Positions 60,805-64,000 of a stretch of DNA of 64,000 nt are shown one piece after another (position 1 is the first letter of the stretch; every line of letters begins with the position of its first letter). The translations under genes and the position numbers were made by a program. The notes below the pieces were generated by a model, which saw only the letters and a program-made list of their open reading frames with translations, was not told the DNA's origin and did no database searches. Source of the stretch: Paraburkholderia tagetis (GTDB lineage Bacteria > Pseudomonadota > Gammaproteobacteria > Burkholderiales > Burkholderiaceae); contig NZ_JAKLJA010000010.1 in assembly GCF_022213065.1 (NCBI RefSeq), positions 124,001-188,000 on the forward strand, in the 5' to 3' direction.

Positions 60805-60867
60805 TTATTTGCGAAAGATCAACAGCGAGATACACACGGTGGTCACGAATCCGATCAGCAATTCCAT
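60805..60867 (-). CDS. Candidate 20-residue membrane miniprotein
   Basis: An ATG-initiated frame of 20 codons encodes MELLIGF, VTTVCISLLI, then FRK: one short hydrophobic helix with an acidic start and a basic end. GGAGG (60873-60877) lies five bases upstream, better than many real genes here. It sits between bfd and tonB on the same strand. No homologue is recognised, and peptides this short are not usually annotated. Topology would be a small inner-membrane peptide. Expression is not shown. Confidence 0.45.
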   Translation of the reverse strand: MELLIGFVTTVCISLLIFRK

Positions 60868-61010
60868 CCCGGCCTCCGGCAGTGGGAACGAATGGTAGCT
60901 GGCTGGTCGTGAAACTGGCTTGCTGTCGGCAGTAAAGCGGGCAGTAAAGCACCCTGGCATGCGAGCGGTGAAACAAAAGCGCGCGCCGCGAGGGACGCGC
61001 GCTGCAAGAA

Positions 61011-61274
61011 TCAGGCGGCCTTGCGCTCGTAGAACGTCATGGGAACAGCTTGCGGCATGGCTGCCGGGTGCGCATGGCTCGCGCCATGATTCACGCCGCA
61101 GCGGGTCGCGCAGGCGCCGCTTTGCGCCATCACTTCGCGAACGGATTCCTCGCACTTGCCGCAGCAGGTCGCGACGCCGAGTTCGAACTGCAACTCGTCG
61201 AAGGAATCCATGCCCTCCGCGATGGAGGCACGGATCGTCCGGTCGGAGACGGATTTGCACATGCAGACAATCAT
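61011..61274 (-). CDS. bfd: Bacterioferritin-associated ferredoxin
   Basis: The 87-residue [2Fe-2S] protein has MIVCMCKSVSDRTIRASI and GVATCCGKCEESVREVM with the four cysteines of the Bfd BFD-like fold (CxC and CxxC). It reduces iron stored in bacterioferritin for release. The C-terminal 30 residues are a His/Ala-rich addition. The start at 61274 is the standard MIVCMC. A Fur-like box 27 bases upstream suggests induction by iron shortage. bfr lies about 1.2 kb away. Confidence 0.93.
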   Translation of the reverse strand: MIVCMCKSVSDRTIRASIAEGMDSFDELQFELGVATCCGKCEESVREVMAQSGACATRCGVNHGASHAHPAAMPQAVPMTFYERKAA

Positions 61275-61300
61275 GATGGACCGCAATAAAGAGGGTTAAT

Positions 61301-61319
61301 GCGAATTATTATCATTATG
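61301..61319 (-). promoter_or_regulatory. Fur-like box upstream of bfd
   Basis: GCGAATTATTATCATTATG matches 14 of 19 positions of the Fur consensus (palindromic, so orientation-free). It lies 27 bases before the bfd ATG and could control bfd, the miniprotein and tonB-exbB-exbD. Confidence 0.78.
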
Positions 61320-61564
61320 TTTGCCTGCTTTGGCAAGCGTACAGTTGGATTTTTTGTAACAAAACCGGACCCTTAGCAGGGATTTTGCTGGTGGATCAGA
61401 GCCGGCGGGGGCTCGGCGTGATGGGCGTAAAACAGGGTGGGAAGGTGAAGGCCCGTGTGGATACCGGGGAGCGCGGATGACGCCGGGATAGGGATGACGA
61501 CTAAAAGCGGGGTGGGATGGAGCCGGGACGTTGGCCTTGGCAGAAGCCGTTGCGCGCGGGCGAC

Positions 61565-62431
61565 TCAGGCGGCGTTGGCTGCGGGTTCGAGCGTGCGCGG
61601 CGAAGGGATGCTCACGCATTCGACCTGCGCCTCGATGCCGAGCAGCGCCGCCGCAAGCGTGCGCAGATGCGCGCCGTCACTGGTCGAGCAGAAGCGCGCC
61701 GGCGTGCCGGGGGCTGCGCTGGCGTCGGCGGCCAGTTGTGCGCGCAGGCCGTGCTGATCGAGCACGCGTTCGAGCTGGCGTGCGATGGCCACGCTGGTAT
61801 CCACGAGCATCATGCGCTCGCCCACGATCGAGCGGATGGCCGCATCGAGAAAGGGGTAGTGCGTGCAGCCGAGCACGAGCGTGTCGGCGCCGGCATCGAG
61901 CATCGGCTGCACATAGCCGCGCAGCAGCTCGACGAGCGCCGGCGAACTCACGTCGCAGCGCTCGACCGCCTCCACGAGGCCGTGGCCCGGCTGGCACAGC
62001 ACGCGCAGGTCGGCGGCGTGGCGCTCGACGAGCGCCTGAAAGCGCGTGCTGCGCAGCGTCACCGGAGTGGCGAGCACGCCCGCCACGCGTGACTTCGAGA
62101 TCAGCGCCGCGGGCTTGATGCCGGGCTCCACGCCCACGAGTGGGACGGAGAGCCGCTCGCGCACGAGCGCGATGGACTGCGCGGTGGCGGTATTGCAGGC
62201 CACCACGAGCGCCTTGGCTCCCTGCGCGACGAGCCATTCGCAGATGGCGAGCGTGCGGTCGGCGATGAAGTCGTCGTCGCGCTGGCCATACGGGGCATAG
62301 CGCGAGTCGGCCACATAGACGATGCGCTCGGCGGGCAATTGCGCGCGCACGGCGCGCAGCACCGAGAGGCCGCCGAGCCCGGAATCGAAGATGCCGATGG
62401 GCGTGGCGCAGGAGGGAGCCGGCAGGTTCAT
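61565..62431 (-). CDS. murI: Glutamate racemase
   Basis: The 288-residue enzyme makes D-glutamate for peptidoglycan. It has the two catalytic cysteine blocks: VVACNTATAQS and VLGCTHYPFLD, and the N-terminal PIGIFDSGLGGLSVLRAV. Its ATG overlaps the bfr stop by one base (TGATG), so both are probably translated from one message. The function is unrelated to iron storage, a linkage found in Burkholderia. Confidence 0.96.
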   Translation of the reverse strand: MNLPAPSCATPIGIFDSGLGGLSVLRAVRAQLPAERIVYVADSRYAPYGQRDDDFIADRTLAICEWLVAQGAKALVVACNTATAQSIALVRERLSVPLVGVEPGIKPAALISKSRVAGVLATPVTLRSTRFQALVERHAADLRVLCQPGHGLVEAVERCDVSSPALVELLRGYVQPMLDAGADTLVLGCTHYPFLDAAIRSIVGERMMLVDTSVAIARQLERVLDQHGLRAQLAADASAAPGTPARFCSTSDGAHLRTLAAALLGIEAQVECVSIPSPRTLEPAANAA

Positions 62432-62910
62432 CAGGACTCGACCGAACCCATTGCCGATTGCTGGTAGTTCTGGATGCCGACCTTGTCGATGAGGTCGAGC
62501 TGGGTTTCGAGCCAGTCGATGTGCTCTTCGGTGTCGTCGAGGATCTTCACGAAAATCTCACGCGAGATGAAGTCGCGCACGGATTCGCAATAGACGATGG
62601 CTTCCTTGCAAGTGGACTGCGAAATCTGCTCGAGCTTCAGATCGCATTCGAGGATTTCCTTGGTCTCTTCGCCGATCAGCAGCTTGTGCAGGTCTTGCAG
62701 ATTGGGCAGGCCGTCGAGCATGAAGATACGCTCGATGAGCAGGTCGGCGTGCTTCATTTCGCCGATCGACTCGTCGTACTCGTGCTTGCCGAGTTTTTCG
62801 AGGCCCCAGTGCTTGTACATGCGGGCATGCAGGAAATACTGGTTGATGGCGGTCAGCTCGTTCTTGAGCTGTGCGTTCAGGTATTCGATGACTTTTTTAT
62901 CGCCTTGCAT
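62431..62910 (-). CDS. bfr: Bacterioferritin
   Basis: The 159-residue heme-containing ferritin stores iron in a 24-mer cage. [27 protein letters not shown] carries a ferroxidase glutamate, [20 protein letters not shown] holds further ligands and the heme-coordinating methionine, and [16 protein letters not shown] the last ligands. The length matches E. coli Bfr (158). The start at 62910 ([12 protein letters not shown]) is standard. It works with Bfd, and murI follows in the same transcript. Confidence 0.96.
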   Translation of the reverse strand: MQGDKKVIEYLNAQLKNELTAINQYFLHARMYKHWGLEKLGKHEYDESIGEMKHADLLIERIFMLDGLPNLQDLHKLLIGEETKEILECDLKLEQISQSTCKEAIVYCESVRDFISREIFVKILDDTEEHIDWLETQLDLIDKVGIQNYQQSAMGSVES

Positions 62911-63108
62911 GATTTCCCTTCCTTGGTGAGGCGCGCGGTTTTCAACCACAGGATTCCAACACTGGATACGAACAATAAACGCTCGATCCGCAAAAGCCAA
63001 GACCGGATCCGCATGGAAATCCAGCCTGAATCAGGCATTTGCCACGTGCTGAGAATTAATCTCAAACCGTTTTGCGTTCGTTTTGCGCTTGTTTCACGTT
63101 ACTCAAAA
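62911..63108. other. Spacer upstream of bfr
   Basis: About 200 bases with no gene seen. It must contain the bfr promoter, which I could not assign; no Fur-like 19-mer was noticed here. Confidence 0.4.
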
Positions 63109-63136
63109 AAAACCGGGGCGCGAGGCCCCGGTTTTC
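63109..63136 (-). terminator. Terminator after the fumarase gene
   Basis: AAAACCGGGG and CCCCGGTTTT flank a GCGAGG-type loop. On the minus strand the hairpin is followed by eight T, a strong terminator 38 bases past the fumarase stop. Confidence 0.9.
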
Positions 63137-63173
63137 GCATCGGCAGGTGCCGATCGTACTCATCGAGCGTGCA

Positions 63174-64000
63174 TCAAGCCGTCGCGACCGGAATCTTGCC
63201 GATCTTCGCCTGCCATTCGGCGGGGCCGGTCTTGTGGACCGAGGTGCCCGACGAATCCACGGCGACCGTCACCGGCATGTCCTGCACGTCAAACTCGTAG
63301 ATGGCTTCCATGCCGAGGTCTTCGAACGCGAGGACCTTCGAGCCGCGGATCGCCTTCGAAACGAGGTACGCCGCGCCGCCCACGGCCATCAGGTAAGCCG
63401 CCTTGTGCTTCTTGATCGCCTCGATCGCCACGGGGCCGCGCTCGGCCTTGCCCACCATCGAGATGAGGCCCGTTTGCGAGAGCATCAGCTCGGTGAACTT
63501 GTCCATGCGGGTGGCGGTGGTGGGACCTGCCGGGCCGACCACTTCGTCGCGCACCGGGTCGACCGGGCCCACGTAGTAGATCACGCGGTTCTTGAAGTCC
63601 ACCGGCAGCTTCTCGCCCTTCGCGAGCATGTCGGCGATGCGCTTGTGCGCCGCGTCGCGGCCCGTGAGCATCTTGCCCGAGAGCAGCAGCGTCTGGCCCG
63701 GTTTCCACGACGCGACTTCTTCCGGCGTGAGCGTGTTCAGATCGACGCGCTTGCTGGTTTCCGTGTTCGGCTCCCAGTTGACCTTCGGCCATGCGTCGAG
63801 CGAGGGCGCTTCGAGCTTCGCGGGGCCCGAGCCGTCGAGCACGAAGTGCGCGTGGCGCGTGGCCGCGCAGTTCGGGATCATCGCGACGGGCTTCGAAGCC
63901 GCGTGCGTGGCCGTGGCCATGATCTTCACGTCGAGCACGGTGGCGAGACCGCCCAGACCCTGCGCGCCGATGCCGAGCGCGTTGACCTTCTCGTGCAGTT
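63174..64000 (-). CDS. Class I fumarate hydratase, C-terminal part (cut by window edge)
   Basis: Only the 3' part is present; the frame is open to the right edge, continuing through NALGIGAQGLGGLATVLDVKI ahead of the first internal methionine. The visible part ends the [4Fe-4S] alpha domain and holds the whole beta (swivelling) domain: LLLSGKMLTGRDAAHKRI, YVGPVDPVRDEVVGPAGPTTATRMDKF and GMEAIYEFDVQDMPVTVAVDSSG. It is the oxygen-sensitive, iron-sulfur type of fumarase (FumA/FumB-like). The symbol is left empty because the N-terminus is missing. Confidence 0.92.
   Translation of the reverse strand, partial: LHEKVNALGIGAQGLGGLATVLDVKIMATATHAASKPVAMIPNCAATRHAHFVLDGSGPAKLEAPSLDAWPKVNWEPNTETSKRVDLNTLTPEEVASWKPGQTLLLSGKMLTGRDAAHKRIADMLAKGEKLPVDFKNRVIYYVGPVDPVRDEVVGPAGPTTATRMDKFTELMLSQTGLISMVGKAERGPVAIEAIKKHKAAYLMAVGGAAYLVSKAIRGSKVLAFEDLGMEAIYEFDVQDMPVTVAVDSSGTSVHKTGPAEWQAKIGKIPVATA

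Overview
The window is a gene-dense, GC-rich stretch of a beta-proteobacterial chromosome, most likely Burkholderia sensu lato (Paraburkholderia, Caballeronia or a close relative). Supporting signs are the gene content and order (dnaQ-rnhA-methyltransferase next to gloB-mltD, carAB-greA-yhbY, rlmE-ftsH-folP-glmM-pstSCAB-phoUBR), an imuA-imuB-dnaE2 cassette, an ftrABCD iron system, a DUF3563 miniprotein, and protein sequences of Burkholderiaceae type. Most genes are housekeeping, which suggests the main chromosome. I see no prophage, insertion sequence or CRISPR array.

Layout. 0-5 kb: tRNA-Val, dnaQ, rnhA, a methyltransferase, gloB and mltD. 5-18 kb: the carAB pyrimidine/arginine operon behind a long leader, greA behind a structured leader, a DUF4149 membrane protein, the ribosome-assembly gene yhbY, and rlmE-ftsH-folP-glmM. 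18-30.7 kb: a phosphate block with pstSCAB-phoU-phoB-phoR, ppk, ppx, olsB and sixA. PhoB-type direct-repeat boxes precede pstS, ppk and olsB at nearly the same distance from each start codon, linking phosphate uptake, polyphosphate and phosphorus-free ornithine lipids. 30.8-32.2 kb: tRNA-Pro, then an AT-rich pocket with an orphan response regulator. 32.2-38.3 kb: the SOS mutagenesis cassette imuA-imuB-dnaE2 behind a perfect LexA box.

38-50 kb: an RmlD-like reductase, a divergent copper module (chaperone and cueR) around a 37-bp perfect palindrome, DUF3563, a small exported protein, rlmJ, an aldo/keto reductase, a 3-hydroxybutyrate dehydrogenase/patatin pair behind tandem repeats, an aromatic/aspartate aminotransferase and uvrB.

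50-63 kb is an iron and stress block: ftrABCD, a heme-binding-type DUF336 protein, hemP, a DUF1857 protein, OsmC, a pirin with a divergent LysR regulator, then bfd, a 20-residue membrane ORF and tonB-exbB-exbD, followed by murI and bacterioferritin. Fur-like boxes lie ahead of ftrA, hemP and bfd. The right edge cuts a class I fumarase. Start codons were moved from the longest open frames where Shine-Dalgarno sequences, homologous N-termini or overlap with upstream genes favoured it. All positions and matches were read by eye.
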